A stretch of 64,000 bases of DNA from Peptococcaceae bacterium UBA4068 (GCA_002382665.1 DFZA01000009.1:248001-312000); one strand, 5' to 3'; shown: positions 54,763 to 63,645, numbered from the stretch's first letter. Notes: generated from the sequence alone by a model not told the origin. Numbers and translations are program-made.

Positions 54763-55656
54763 TTAATACATGCTCCCAACATTGATTACGGGCTGTGACG
54801 AACGATCAGCGATGATGGCAACCATAATGTTATTAATCATGTTGAACTTGCGCTCATCGTCCAACTCAATAGAACTAATCTTTTGTAAATCATCAATAGC
54901 CATTGTCGCCATACCAACCGCACCGTCAACAATAATCCGCCTTGCCGCCAATATTGCCGAGGCTTGCTGCCGCTGAAGCATTGCACTGGCAATCTCGGTC
55001 GCATACGCCAGATGGGTCAACCGTGCTTCCAAAACCTCAACTCCCGCCTGTCCCAGGCGTGCAGAGGTTTCCTGCATTAATTGCGCCGATACTTCATCGG
55101 CATTGGCGCGCAGCGAAAATCCCTGCTCATCAAAATTATCATACGGATATTGGGCAGCAACATGACGCAACGATGTTTCGCTTTGGATCTCTACAAATTC
55201 TTCATAGTTGTTAACGTCAAGTAAAGCTTTGGCGGCATCAACTACCCTGAATACAATAACAGCGGCTATTTCTATGGGATTACCGTTTATATCATTTACT
55301 TTTAGCTTTTCACTGTTAAAGTTGCGTATCCGCAGCGATACTTTTTTAGATGTTGAAAAAGGTACCGTTAACCAGATACCGTTTTGGCGGATACAACCGA
55401 TATACCGTCCAAAAAAAATCACTACCGCAGCGGTATTAGGTTGAACAATCACCATTCCGGTCGCTAAAATTACAAATATAATTATACTAATAACCGCAAC
55501 AGTAATATAAAGGTTAGTATGCAGCATGACCCCGCTTCCAAGCAAATAAAAGCAATAGATACTTAACCCCAGAAAAATAATAATCAAAAGTAATCCAATA
55601 AAGCCGTTGATTTTCCAAACAGGTTTTTCCGCGATTTGTTTATTTTCCTTGTCCAT
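54763..55656 (-). CDS. SPFH (band 7) domain membrane protein
   Basis: A 297-residue protein with two N-terminal membrane helices (about residues 18-70), an SPFH/band-7 domain (residues 75-230, including [20 protein letters not shown]) and an Ala/Gln-rich helical end. SPFH proteins form scaffolds in membrane microdomains. The start at 55656 has AGGAGG 6-8 nt upstream. It is followed by the Arc-type gene in a two-gene operon. Confidence 0.9.
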   Translation of the reverse strand: MDKENKQIAEKPVWKINGFIGLLLIIIFLGLSIYCFYLLGSGVMLHTNLYITVAVISIIIFVILATGMVIVQPNTAAVVIFFGRYIGCIRQNGIWLTVPFSTSKKVSLRIRNFNSEKLKVNDINGNPIEIAAVIVFRVVDAAKALLDVNNYEEFVEIQSETSLRHVAAQYPYDNFDEQGFSLRANADEVSAQLMQETSARLGQAGVEVLEARLTHLAYATEIASAMLQRQQASAILAARRIIVDGAVGMATMAIDDLQKISSIELDDERKFNMINNIMVAIIADRSSQPVINVGSMY

Positions 55657-55779
55657 TAAAATCCTCCTAATTTGTTTCAAGAATAGCTTCATGTCTGATA
55701 TATATATGATATCACATACATATCACTATTTCAAGTATATTGTATTAAATTATAATTTTTTTTAAAAAATAGCCTTCTG

Positions 55780-56082
55780 CTAAATTTTTTCCACAATATT
55801 GATTTGCCAGTTTATATGATTAATATCATGCTGGGTTTGTTGTACTTGTTTTATTAAATCTGCGGCAGTTGCATAATCACCCTTTCCGGTATAATAATTA
55901 CTTAACGCTATTGATAATTGTTGTTGTTGATCTGATAATGTTTGTATTTGGTTTTGACGACGTAGGTAAAGCTGGCTGCAGCAATATTCGGAGCCGCCGG
56001 CAAAGAACCAGACCGCCGAAAAAACAAAAATTACAACCACTACTCCGCCGACAATTCTTAATAATACACGTCTTTTCAGCAT
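55780..56082 (-). CDS. Hypothetical membrane-anchored coiled-coil protein
   Basis: A 100-residue protein that I do not recognise. It has a basic start (MLKRRVLLR), one membrane helix (IVGGVVVVIFVFSAVWFFA), two cysteines just outside it (EYCC), then a Gln-rich helical region with heptad spacing. The start at 56082 has GCGGAGG 9 nt upstream. The open frame continues 42 codons further up without a site and is probably not translated. No function is inferred. Confidence 0.55.
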   Translation of the reverse strand: MLKRRVLLRIVGGVVVVIFVFSAVWFFAGGSEYCCSQLYLRRQNQIQTLSDQQQQLSIALSNYYTGKGDYATAADLIKQVQQTQHDINHINWQINIVEKI

Positions 56083-56340
56083 TATTTTTAACCTCCGCAA
56101 CAATCGTTTGCTGAGGTTTTTCTCTGCCAAAACAGCCAATACCTTTACACAAATACCAACAAATACCCCAGTAACAATACTATATCCGACAGATTCTTTA
56201 TGTCGCATTTATGCTTGTTTTCCAATCCTTAACGTCATCTTTATCGGAAAGCAATTATAATAAAGTAAACGGATGAGCCCATATAATCATTGACATACTA
56301 GGATCAAGGGCTTACCGGAAAAAGGATGGAGTGATCTATA

Positions 56341-56425
56341 ATGGGAGTCATGCTGGCGGTTTCAGCAATTATTGCTCTGGCATAGTAAAATATCTGTTTT
56401 ACGTCTTATTCAGGGGTGAGAATTT
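56341..56425 (+). pseudogene. kdpF: kdpF remnant (frameshifted)
   Basis: After GGATGGAG, an ATG opens MGVMLAVSAIIALA and then stops. Shifting the frame by one base continues IVKYLFYVLFRGENLL, the typical end of KdpF, the small stabilising subunit of the Kdp K+-ATPase. The two halves together make one normal KdpF-like sequence broken by a one-base frameshift. The identification rests on the YLFYVLFRGE motif and on the kdpA and kdpE debris that follows. Confidence 0.6.
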
Positions 56426-56494
56426 ATTATCCAGATCATCTTATTTTTTTTACTGTTGCTGGTAGTGATCTACATACCCCTGGGGATATATTAG
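56426..56494 (+). pseudogene. kdpA: kdpA remnant (first ~22 codons)
   Basis: Directly after the kdpF remnant the sequence reads IIQIILFFLLLLVVIYIPLGIY and then TAG. This matches the first membrane helix of KdpA with its PLG-Y motif. The start codon is now ATT and the rest of the gene is missing. Confidence 0.6.
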
Positions 56495-56632
56495 TTATAA
56501 CAGACCAAAAAGTAATGCTTTCTGAATTATTATGCCCATCGAAACAGGCATTTATAAACGGCCATTTAACGCCAATCAAGTACGATTTGGGGACTTTACG
56601 GAAACGATGCTTATAAAAGCGGGATATAAGCT

Positions 56633-56740
56633 TTGCGGTTCAATATGGCAAATATCCGCAGAAAACTGGAAATAAATCCCGGCGAGCCCAAATATATCGT
56701 AACAGAAGTCGGCATCGGCTACCGTATGATCGAACAATAA
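56633..56740 (+). pseudogene. kdpE: kdpE remnant (C-terminal 35 codons of a winged-helix response regulator)
   Basis: The frame reads LRFNMANIRRKLEINPGEPK and then YIVTEVGIGYRMIEQ, stop. It is the recognition helix and wing of an OmpR/KdpE-type response regulator (family pattern LRVYI..LRKKLE....P.YI.TE.GVGYR). An in-frame stop lies two codons upstream. The 138 bp between the kdpA and kdpE pieces is not recognisable. A whole kdpFABCDE operon thus seems to have collapsed to about 400 bp. Confidence 0.7.
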
Positions 56741-56760
56741 ATAGTATAAATATTATCCTA

Positions 56761-56801
56761 AAAAAAAGATGATATAGTTTTTTACTATATCATCTTTTTT
56801 T
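56761..56801. terminator. Bidirectional terminator between kdpE debris and minE
   Basis: An 18-bp perfect stem (seven A, GATGATATAGT, and its complement) closes on TTTTT. A and T runs on both sides let it work for minE on minus and for the old kdp operon on plus. Confidence 0.9.
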
Positions 56802-56835
56802 ATTATTGAATATTACCTTTAAGTTTATTTGCAAT

Positions 56836-57111
56836 TTATGAAGTACGTCGCACGTTGACAATAGGAATATTAGCCAGTAGTGCCACTCCGTCAACTTCCC
56901 TGCTTAATGACACCTCAAGTGCGCTCGTGTCTATTTCCATATACTTACCAATCGTTGCGATCAAATCCTCGCGGAGGTTTTCCATAATACTTTCAGATAT
57001 ATCAAGGCGGTCATGAACCAGCACCAGACGTAACCGTTCTTTTGCTATGTTTTTGCTGCTTAACTCGTCATCCTTGCCAAAAAAGTGAGCGAGAAAGCTG
57101 ACAATACTCAT
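56836..57111 (-). CDS. minE: Cell division topological factor MinE
   Basis: MinE stimulates MinD ATPase and restricts division inhibition away from mid-cell. The 91-residue protein has the membrane-targeting start MSIVSFLAHFFG, the MinD-contact helix AKERLRLVLVHDRLDIS and the dimerisation beta-domain. The start at 57111 follows GGGGG by about 8 nt. It is 13 bp after minD. Confidence 0.93.
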   Translation of the reverse strand: MSIVSFLAHFFGKDDELSSKNIAKERLRLVLVHDRLDISESIMENLREDLIATIGKYMEIDTSALEVSLSREVDGVALLANIPIVNVRRTS

Positions 57112-57124
57112 ATCTTTTCCCCCT

Positions 57125-57922
57125 TTATTCTCCACTGAATAAGCTCTTGAGACGACTAAAGAAACTGTTTTTCTTAGGCGTCAAAGTCATTAACGGCACC
57201 TCTTCACCACAGAGGCGATGGGCAATATTGCGATACGCCTGTCCGGGTAACGACGCGTCATCCATGACTGTCGGTTCACCGCGATTGGTTGAGATAATAA
57301 TCGCATCATCATCAGGAACGATGCCGAGCAGCTCCACTGCCAGAATACTAAGTATATCGTCAACACTCATCATATCACCGGTTTGGACCATATTGGTACG
57401 AATACGGTTAATGATCAAGCGCGGCGAACGAACTTCGGCTGCTTCCAGTAAACCAATGATTCTGTCGGCGTCACGCACAGCAGATACTTCAGGCGTTGTA
57501 ACAACGATTGCTTCTTCAGCGCCGGCTATAGCATTTCTGAAACCATGTTCAATACCGGCAGGGCAATCGATAATCACAAAGTCAAATTCATCTTTAAGCT
57601 TATCGCAAAGCTCAACCATCTGATCTTCAGTAACAGCCGTTTTATCCTTGGTTTGCGCCGCTGGTAACAGAAACATATTCTCAAAACGCTTATCCTTAAT
57701 TAGCGCTTGGTTAAGACGGCAATTTCCGCGCACCGCATCGACTATATCATAAACGATACGGTTCTCCAACCCCAAAACAACATCAAGATTACGCAGGCCG
57801 ATATCAGTATCAACCATTACAACTTTTTTATCAAACATGGCTAGTGCCGTACCTAAATTAGCAGTCGTGGTAGTTTTACCAACGCCGCCTTTACCGGAAG
57901 TAATAACTATTACTTTTCCCAT
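57125..57922 (-). CDS. minD: Septum site-determining ATPase MinD
   Basis: MinD is the membrane-cycling ATPase that recruits MinC. The 265-residue protein has the deviant Walker A motif SGKGGVGKTTTTANLG at residues 9-24, the switch DTDIGLRNLD, FVIIDCPAGIE and a C-terminal amphipathic membrane helix (FFSRLKSLFSG). The start at 57922 has AAGGAGG 8 nt upstream. It lies between minC and minE. Confidence 0.97.
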   Translation of the reverse strand: MGKVIVITSGKGGVGKTTTTANLGTALAMFDKKVVMVDTDIGLRNLDVVLGLENRIVYDIVDAVRGNCRLNQALIKDKRFENMFLLPAAQTKDKTAVTEDQMVELCDKLKDEFDFVIIDCPAGIEHGFRNAIAGAEEAIVVTTPEVSAVRDADRIIGLLEAAEVRSPRLIINRIRTNMVQTGDMMSVDDILSILAVELLGIVPDDDAIIISTNRGEPTVMDDASLPGQAYRNIAHRLCGEEVPLMTLTPKKNSFFSRLKSLFSGE

Positions 57923-57958
57923 CTCGTGTCCTCCTTGCAAATGAGCTAATTCCGCCAA

Positions 57959-58324
57959 TTATTTGGGTGTGTTATATTCTTCGATAATTACTTCGTCATC
58001 TTTAATCCTTGCCGTCTCCGGTCGATAAGATCTGTCTTTACTACAGCCGTCGGGAGGACGGGTTATGTGGGTAGCGATCCTCAATTGTGTCGGTATCAAT
58101 TCCAACGCCGTTATGGTAGCATCCTCATTACCGGTAGAACCGGCATGTACAACTCCACGCAATGTACCCATAACAACTATATGACCTACTGCCGCAACCT
58201 CTGCCCCAGGGTTAACATCACCTAATACTACTACATTACCATCAGAATTAATACTCTGACCGGAACGCAGTGTATGGTTAACCATTGTTGTCGGCAGATT
58301 GGTTAATCTATCCGGCCATTCCAT
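57959..58324 (-). CDS. minC: MinC, C-terminal domain only
   Basis: A 121-residue protein that matches only the C-terminal beta-helical domain of MinC: LRSGQSINSDGNVVVLGDVN, PGAEVAAVGHIVVMGTLRG and HAGSTGNEDATITAL. That domain dimerises, binds MinD and contacts the septal ring. The N-terminal domain that inhibits FtsZ is absent. The ATG at 58324 has GAGGAG upstream and an in-frame TGA lies seven codons before it, so the short form is real in this sequence. Usual MinC is 210-230 residues. No N-terminal remnant is seen upstream. Confidence 0.88.
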   Translation of the reverse strand: MEWPDRLTNLPTTMVNHTLRSGQSINSDGNVVVLGDVNPGAEVAAVGHIVVMGTLRGVVHAGSTGNEDATITALELIPTQLRIATHITRPPDGCSKDRSYRPETARIKDDEVIIEEYNTPK

Positions 58325-58438
58325 TAAAAAATTCACTCCTCATATTTATATCATAACAGTTAGTTTTCTATATCCAATATCTTTTTCCTGCCGATTATCA
58401 GGCTTTAATGATATTTAAAATCTTATAGCAGCTATTCT

Positions 58439-58641
58439 TCATAAGATATAACTTATTACAGCTTCCGCTTCCGCTTCCGCTTCCGCTTCCGCTTCCGCCT
58501 CCGTCTCAGTCTCAGTCTCAGTCTTAGCCCCAGCCTCTACCTCAGTTCCAGCCTCCGCCTTAGCCCCAGCCTCTATCTCAGTTCCAGCCTCCGCCTTAGC
58601 CCCAGCCTCGATCCCAGCCTTAGACTCCGCGTACGTGGATG
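58439..58641 (-). repeat. Hexanucleotide-periodic array after mrdA, open in the -1 frame
   Basis: From 58461 to about 58634 the sequence has a 6-bp period: six exact GCTTCC units, then GCCTCC, GTCTCA units, and two 36-bp higher-order repeats (58527-58562, 58563-58598). On minus, in the frame -1 relative to mrdA, it is open from the CAA/CAG tract to a TGA at 58439. It encodes Ala-Glu and Gly-Ala-Lys dipeptide repeats (AESKAGIEAGAKAEAGTE, ending TETEAEAEAEAEAE). In the mrdA frame it is cut off by a TAA. Confidence 0.8.
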
Positions 58642-60498
58642 TTACTGTTGTTGCTGCTGTTGCTGTTCTGCGCCAAAGTATGCCTTAGCCACATTGACAA
58701 ATACTTTACCGGCGCTGGTACTGCCGTGGCCGCCATATTCGACAACGCAGGCAAAAGCAATTTCCGGATTATCATAAGGTGCAAAAGCAACAAAAACGCC
58801 ATGGTTATCGTTCTCATCTGAAGACAAACCGGTCTGAGCAGTACCTGTTTTGGCGCCAAAACTGATGTCAAGCTGCCGGGCAAGACTGTAGGCAGTACCG
58901 CCCTTTTGCGTCACCATATACATACCTTTACGAACAGTTGCAAAAATTTGCGGATCAAGATCTATTTTTTGGGCCACTGTCGGTGTCGCTTCATAAAGCA
59001 ATTTACCAGAGCTGTCATAGGCCTCTTGAACCAGATAGGGTTTCATTCGCGCGCCGTTATTGGCCAGTGCTGCAATGTATGCTGCCAATTGTATGGGCGT
59101 TGCTGAAGTATATCCTTGACCCATGCCGGTATAGTAACTGTCATAATCATGCCAATCTTTTTCCCAACCAGTAAATTTTGACGCTTTCCATTCAGCGGAA
59201 GGCATCAGTCCTGCTACCTCGCCTGGCAATTCAATACCAGTCTTACTGCCAAGTCCGAACACTGTACCGATTTCATGTAGTTTATCAATGCCAACCCTAT
59301 AGCCCATCTCTTGAAAGTAACTATTACAGGACACTGCCATTGCCTGATAGAAGTTTACATAACCATGCACGCCAGTACAAGCAGCGCGCCCATTTTTTCC
59401 CCAGTTCTTTGGATTACAATCCACCGTCTCCGAAGTACTTATCCCTGACGCCAACAGCGCCACAGCTGTTATTGGCTTAAATGTAGAACCGGTTGGATAC
59501 GATGAAGCAATCGCACGATTAACGGTCGGCGTCAAATCTTCATCCCAATAGTATTTTGCTTTTTCAGTTGTTAAGCCATTAGCAAAATCATTGGAATCAA
59601 TAAAAGGATAACTGGCCATAGCAATTACCGCGCCGGTTTTAACATTTATTACAACAGCAGCCGCTGCATCACATTTGGGTTGATCTTTCGCAATCTGTTT
59701 CACGACATCTGACATTGAATCCTCCAATACTTTTTGAATACTGGAATCAATCGTTAACACCAATGTATCGCCCGCAACCGGCTCCGCGCTATATATAGTA
59801 TCAACCTTACGGAAATTTGCCGTCACCTCTACCTCTTCAACGCCAGCTTCTCCACGTAATGAAACGGTTTTCCCATCAAAATCGGTTGTTTCCATGGTTT
59901 TTTCCAATCCGGATTTGCCGATCCAGTCATTTACTAGATAACCGCTGTCGGAATTTTTCTTAAGTTCGCTTTCACTGATTTTACCAACTGTACCTAAAAT
60001 ATGTCCGGCCAAAGTACCTAAAGGATAATTACGCATTGGTTCTTCGGTAATTGTAACGCCAGGAAGCTCGTCACGCTTTTCCTCAATTGTATTGATAATC
60101 TCCAAGCCCTCATCATAGCTATAACGTTTAAGTACTATCGGTTCATAGCTTGGATAATGGCTATCAATTGTTTTTTTAATAACATCCGCCGTTAATTCCG
60201 GATCATTAATAATACCGGCAAGTTTTTTCGCCAAAGCTTTACTGTCATCAACATCACCGGCTGAAATAGAAATAGCAAACACCACTTCATTGTTGGCTAA
60301 TAACACACCCTTAGAATCATAAATCAGTCCGCGGGGGGCAGCTACTGATAAAATCCTAACGCTATTTTGCTCAGAGACATCGGCCATAGCTTTGCCTTCA
60401 ACAATCTGCAGATAAAATAGACGGCAAACTAAAATAATAAATAATATTATAATGAAAATAGTTAATATTTTTTTACGATGCTGAAACAACTTATTCAT
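58642..60498 (-). CDS. mrdA: Penicillin-binding protein 2 (elongation transpeptidase)
   Basis: PBP2 is the monofunctional transpeptidase of the rod elongation machinery. The 618-residue protein has an N-terminal membrane helix (ILTIFIIILFIILVCRLFYL), a pedestal domain, and a transpeptidase domain with the active-site STFK in SSYPTGSTFKPITA, the SCN motif in VSCNSYFQEMG and KTGTAQTG. It ends in a run of glutamines (EQQQQQQQ) encoded by CAA/CAG, directly followed by TAA. A -1 slip in this tract would add about 65 Ala/Glu-rich residues. It is in the mreB-mreC-mreD-mrdA operon. Confidence 0.95.
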   Translation of the reverse strand: MNKLFQHRKKILTIFIIILFIILVCRLFYLQIVEGKAMADVSEQNSVRILSVAAPRGLIYDSKGVLLANNEVVFAISISAGDVDDSKALAKKLAGIINDPELTADVIKKTIDSHYPSYEPIVLKRYSYDEGLEIINTIEEKRDELPGVTITEEPMRNYPLGTLAGHILGTVGKISESELKKNSDSGYLVNDWIGKSGLEKTMETTDFDGKTVSLRGEAGVEEVEVTANFRKVDTIYSAEPVAGDTLVLTIDSSIQKVLEDSMSDVVKQIAKDQPKCDAAAAVVINVKTGAVIAMASYPFIDSNDFANGLTTEKAKYYWDEDLTPTVNRAIASSYPTGSTFKPITAVALLASGISTSETVDCNPKNWGKNGRAACTGVHGYVNFYQAMAVSCNSYFQEMGYRVGIDKLHEIGTVFGLGSKTGIELPGEVAGLMPSAEWKASKFTGWEKDWHDYDSYYTGMGQGYTSATPIQLAAYIAALANNGARMKPYLVQEAYDSSGKLLYEATPTVAQKIDLDPQIFATVRKGMYMVTQKGGTAYSLARQLDISFGAKTGTAQTGLSSDENDNHGVFVAFAPYDNPEIAFACVVEYGGHGSTSAGKVFVNVAKAYFGAEQQQQQQQ

Positions 60499-60517
60499 AT
60501 AGATCCCTTATTAATTT

Positions 60518-61036
60518 CTAAAACTGGTTGTGAGTAGGTTGAACAAATACCAAATATACAAATAGAAAGATCAATGGTGCTGGAATTGCAATATAAATAG
60601 ACCGCGGTAAAACAATACAAAAGAAGCTATATAAAAAGGGTAAATTTAATCCAACCAGATACGAAAATAATATATAAACAAAACCGGATCCTAATGAAGC
60701 TAAGAATACTGCAATCATCGGTAAGAGATAATTCTCTTTATAAAATTTACTTCCAATATAACTGGCCATTAAAGCCATAGCTGCCTTGGCAAGCAAAAAT
60801 AACCCGATATATTTACCGATAAACAAGCCTTCGATTAAACCAATCCCGGCACCCACGGCCATAGCCGGGATTGGCCGCATATATAATGCGGTAAATACCA
60901 CAAAATAGGCTAATAAATCGGGCACAATACCGTTGATGGCAATTTTATGGATTAAGGTGTTCTGCCAAATTACTGCAACGATGAATAAAAAGACCAGTAA
61001 GACGCGTTGCTTGACAGATAACATTTGATAATTCAT
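60518..61036 (-). CDS. mreD: Rod shape-determining protein MreD
   Basis: MreD is an integral membrane part of the elongasome. The 172-residue protein has five to six helices, with the family-typical GIVPDLLAYFVVFTALYMRP and AVGAGIGLIEGLFIGKYIGL. It lies between mreC and mrdA on the same strand with short spacers. Confidence 0.9.
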   Translation of the reverse strand: MNYQMLSVKQRVLLVFLFIVAVIWQNTLIHKIAINGIVPDLLAYFVVFTALYMRPIPAMAVGAGIGLIEGLFIGKYIGLFLLAKAAMALMASYIGSKFYKENYLLPMIAVFLASLGSGFVYILFSYLVGLNLPFLYSFFCIVLPRSIYIAIPAPLIFLFVYLVFVQPTHNQF

Positions 61037-61072
61037 AGTTTCATCCTTGTTTTATTCCACGCCGGCTGCGGT

Positions 61073-61954
61073 TTAATCGTTTGCATCATTAGTTGACTCT
61101 TTGCCGCTATCTTTTGTGTCAATGTTAGCTCCGGAATTAAGTAATACCAGTACACTCTCGACTTTATTAAAGTCGACAAAAGGTATTATTTCCGCTTGCA
61201 GCGTCAGACTGCCGTTGCTTTTCTTAATCTTACCGATAGTACCAATTCGTAGACCAGGAGGATAATAACTTCCCAACCCTGAGCTGATAATAATCTGGCC
61301 CTTGACGACTTTTGATTCGGCAGGGATATGAACCATTAATAATTTGTTACTGCGTCCGCCTTCAACAATACCGGCATCACGGGTAATTTCCGCAATGGCG
61401 GCTACGGCGCTTTCCGCATCGGTAATCAATAACACTTCCGCAGTATTATCCGTAACTTGCCAAATCCTGCCAATCAAACCGTCGCCGCTGATCACTGGCA
61501 TTCCCACAGCAAAACCATCTTTACTGCCGCCGTCAATGGTAATAGTTTCATACCACCCTTGAGAGGAGCGGCCAATTACCGTAGCACCTTTCGGTTGCCA
61601 ATCTTGAACAGTTTCGGCCATATTCAAAAGACCTCTAAGACGTTTGTTTTCCTGAGCAACCTCGGTCATATATGTATTTTTTGATTGAAGGTCGCCAACT
61701 TCTTCTTTTAGCTTTTCGTTTTCATCAACCAAACCATTCACGGCTGAAAAATATTTTGGTAACAGGGCAATTTTCTCGGAAAGAGTTAAAGTAGAGCTTT
61801 GCAGCGGCGATGCGCTCTCACGCAATATTTTCTCAACCAGAGAAAGACCGCCTCTACTCATTGACGTAGTAGCAGCTAAAATTAATGCGGCTGAGATTAA
61901 CAAGATGATTATTAATATTCGGCCTTGAAATCTGAATCTTCGCAACTGCTTCAC
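61073..61954 (-). CDS. mreC: Rod shape-determining protein MreC
   Basis: MreC is the periplasmic/extracytoplasmic scaffold of the elongasome. The 293-residue protein has an N-terminal membrane helix (ILIIILLISAALILAATTS), a coiled coil (about residues 70-110, ENEKLKEEVGDLQSKN) and two beta-barrel domains with VIGRSSQGWYETITID and GLIGRIWQV. The C-terminal 20 residues are polar and low in conservation. It follows mreB by 9 bp. Confidence 0.94.
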   Translation of the reverse strand: MKQLRRFRFQGRILIIILLISAALILAATTSMSRGGLSLVEKILRESASPLQSSTLTLSEKIALLPKYFSAVNGLVDENEKLKEEVGDLQSKNTYMTEVAQENKRLRGLLNMAETVQDWQPKGATVIGRSSQGWYETITIDGGSKDGFAVGMPVISGDGLIGRIWQVTDNTAEVLLITDAESAVAAIAEITRDAGIVEGGRSNKLLMVHIPAESKVVKGQIIISSGLGSYYPPGLRIGTIGKIKKSNGSLTLQAEIIPFVDFNKVESVLVLLNSGANIDTKDSGKESTNDAND

Positions 61955-61963
61955 CTATCCCCA

Positions 61964-62992
61964 CTAATAACGAGGTCTACCTAGACGCAATACTCTTTTG
62001 GTCGCCTCAAAATTTTCTAAAACTTTTCCGGTGCCCAATACTACGCTATTTAAAGGTTTCTCGGCATAATGAACGCACAAATCCGTTTCATCTGCTATTA
62101 CTTTGTCTAGTCCATAGATCAACGAGCCGCCGCCGGTTAATATGATACCTCTGTCCATGATATCCGACATCAACTCCGGCGGTACTTTTTCCAAACATGA
62201 CTTGACCGCATCGATTATCTGTTCAGTTGTTTCCGATAAGGCTAAACAAATTTCCCGGGCGCTGATCACAGCGGTACGCGGCAAGCCATTGGTAGTATCG
62301 CGTCCACCGATCTCAATATGCTTATCGAGATAGTGGCTGTCCAGCTTGGCGCCGCCAATGTTTATTTTGATATCCTCAGCCGTCCTTTCGCCAATATGCA
62401 AATTATAAGTCCGGCGAACATGGTTGATAATTGCCGTATCCATGGCATCGCCGGCAACACGGATTGACCGTAAGGCAACAACGCCACCCAAAGAAATAAT
62501 AGCTACCTCTGTAGTACCGCCGCCGATATCAATGACCATATTGCCATGAGGCTCCATAACATCAATATTGGCTCCCAGAGCGGCCGCCATCGGTTCTTCG
62601 ATCAAATAAGCTTCATGGGCGCCGGCGGAAAGTGTCGATTCTCTGACTGCTCGCTCTTCAACAGCAGTAACGCCAGAAGGGACACATACCACGGCGCGCA
62701 CGCGTTTGAAAAAGCGGTTGCCGCCACTGGCTGTCTTGCTGATTACATACTTGATCATGCTTTGAGTATAATCATAGTTGGCGATAACACCTTCTTTTAC
62801 CGGACGAATGGCACTAATGTTGCCAGGAGTTCGGCCAATCATGTGTTTTGCCTCTAAACCAACAGCCAATACGTTGCCGTTTTTACTATCAACCGCTATA
62901 ACTGACGGTTCGTCTAAAACAATTCCTTTGCCTTTAAGATAAACCAATATATTAGCAGTTCCTAAATCGATGCCGATCTCTGTAGAAATCAT
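61964..62992 (-). CDS. mreB: Rod shape-determining actin MreB
   Basis: MreB is the bacterial actin that organises lateral wall growth. The 342-residue protein has the phosphate-1 motif GIDLGTANILVYLKGKG, phosphate-2 VIDIGGGTTEVAI and the adenosine motif LTGGGSLIYGLD. The start at 62992 has GGAGGGAAAG upstream. The frame open 36 bp further adds an unrelated segment. It is the first gene of mreBCD-mrdA, 57 bp after maf. Confidence 0.96.
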   Translation of the reverse strand: MISTEIGIDLGTANILVYLKGKGIVLDEPSVIAVDSKNGNVLAVGLEAKHMIGRTPGNISAIRPVKEGVIANYDYTQSMIKYVISKTASGGNRFFKRVRAVVCVPSGVTAVEERAVRESTLSAGAHEAYLIEEPMAAALGANIDVMEPHGNMVIDIGGGTTEVAIISLGGVVALRSIRVAGDAMDTAIINHVRRTYNLHIGERTAEDIKINIGGAKLDSHYLDKHIEIGGRDTTNGLPRTAVISAREICLALSETTEQIIDAVKSCLEKVPPELMSDIMDRGIILTGGGSLIYGLDKVIADETDLCVHYAEKPLNSVVLGTGKVLENFEATKRVLRLGRPRY

Positions 62993-63049
62993 CCTTGCTT
63001 TCCCTCCGTTTAAAATATATAAAACCAATCTACAACCAGCTTAATTTTA

Positions 63050-63643
63050 CTATTTATTTGTTTTCCTGAGATTGGCTGCCAATTCTCTTAACAGCGGCAA
63101 TGACAAGCCAACCACAGTTCCGTAATCGCCGTCAATTTTCTCTACAAACATACCGCCAAGTCCTTGAATGCCGTAAGCACCGGCCTTATCCAGCGGCTCA
63201 CCAGTTTCTATATAAGCGTTAATATCCTCATTATCAATCTCACCGAAAGTAACCAAACTGGTTCTTTGACCGCAAGTCATGGCACCAGTAGCAGTATCAA
63301 TCAAACATACCGCCGTATATACCGAGTGAGTTATACCGGAAAGCTGGCGCAACATTGAGGCAGCTTCAACCGCATCGGCGGGCTTACCCATCAGTCGATT
63401 GTCAATTGCTACTACCGTATCGGCAGCAATAATAACAGCGTCGCCACATTCGTTTGCCGCTGCCCAGGCCTTGAGCATAGCGTTTTCTCTGACTAAAACA
63501 GCCGGTGACATTTGCGGATCGTCAATCTCTTCAACTGCAACAGGATGTACCAGCGGATTAATTCCTATTTGCTCTAATAATTGCAATCTTCTTGGACTGG
63601 CGCTGGCTAACACAACTTGTCTACTATCAAACATATCAAACAT
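63050..63643 (-). CDS. maf: Maf family nucleotide pyrophosphatase
   Basis: Maf hydrolyses non-canonical or modified nucleoside triphosphates (dTTP/UTP type) and affects septum formation. The 197-residue protein has VVLASASPRRLQLLEQIG near residue 8, the catalytic ADTVV in VIIAADTVVAI and the closing GAYGIQGLGGMFVEKIDGDY. The start at 63643 follows AAGGG and is 2 bp after the folC stop. The maf-mreB order is common in Firmicutes. Confidence 0.94.
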   Translation of the reverse strand: MFDMFDSRQVVLASASPRRLQLLEQIGINPLVHPVAVEEIDDPQMSPAVLVRENAMLKAWAAANECGDAVIIAADTVVAIDNRLMGKPADAVEAASMLRQLSGITHSVYTAVCLIDTATGAMTCGQRTSLVTFGEIDNEDINAYIETGEPLDKAGAYGIQGLGGMFVEKIDGDYGTVVGLSLPLLRELAANLRKTNK

Positions 63644-63645
63644 TA

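Noticed and set aside
56209..56340. c-di-AMP (ydaO) riboswitch upstream of the kdp remnant
   Set aside because: kdp genes often have one, but the conserved ydaO blocks are not recognisable in these 130 bp.
56416..56616. A 66-codon open frame in the kdp debris
   Set aside because: It has no ribosome-binding site and runs across the kdpA remnant in the wrong frame.
58461..58600. CRISPR array at the repeat-rich stretch after mrdA
   Set aside because: The repeats are contiguous 6-bp and 36-bp units without unique spacers, and they encode dipeptide repeats in one frame.
58620..58883. An 87-codon minus-strand open frame overlapping the mrdA end
   Set aside because: It is in a different frame inside the mrdA coding region with no ribosome-binding site, so it is a shadow of mrdA.
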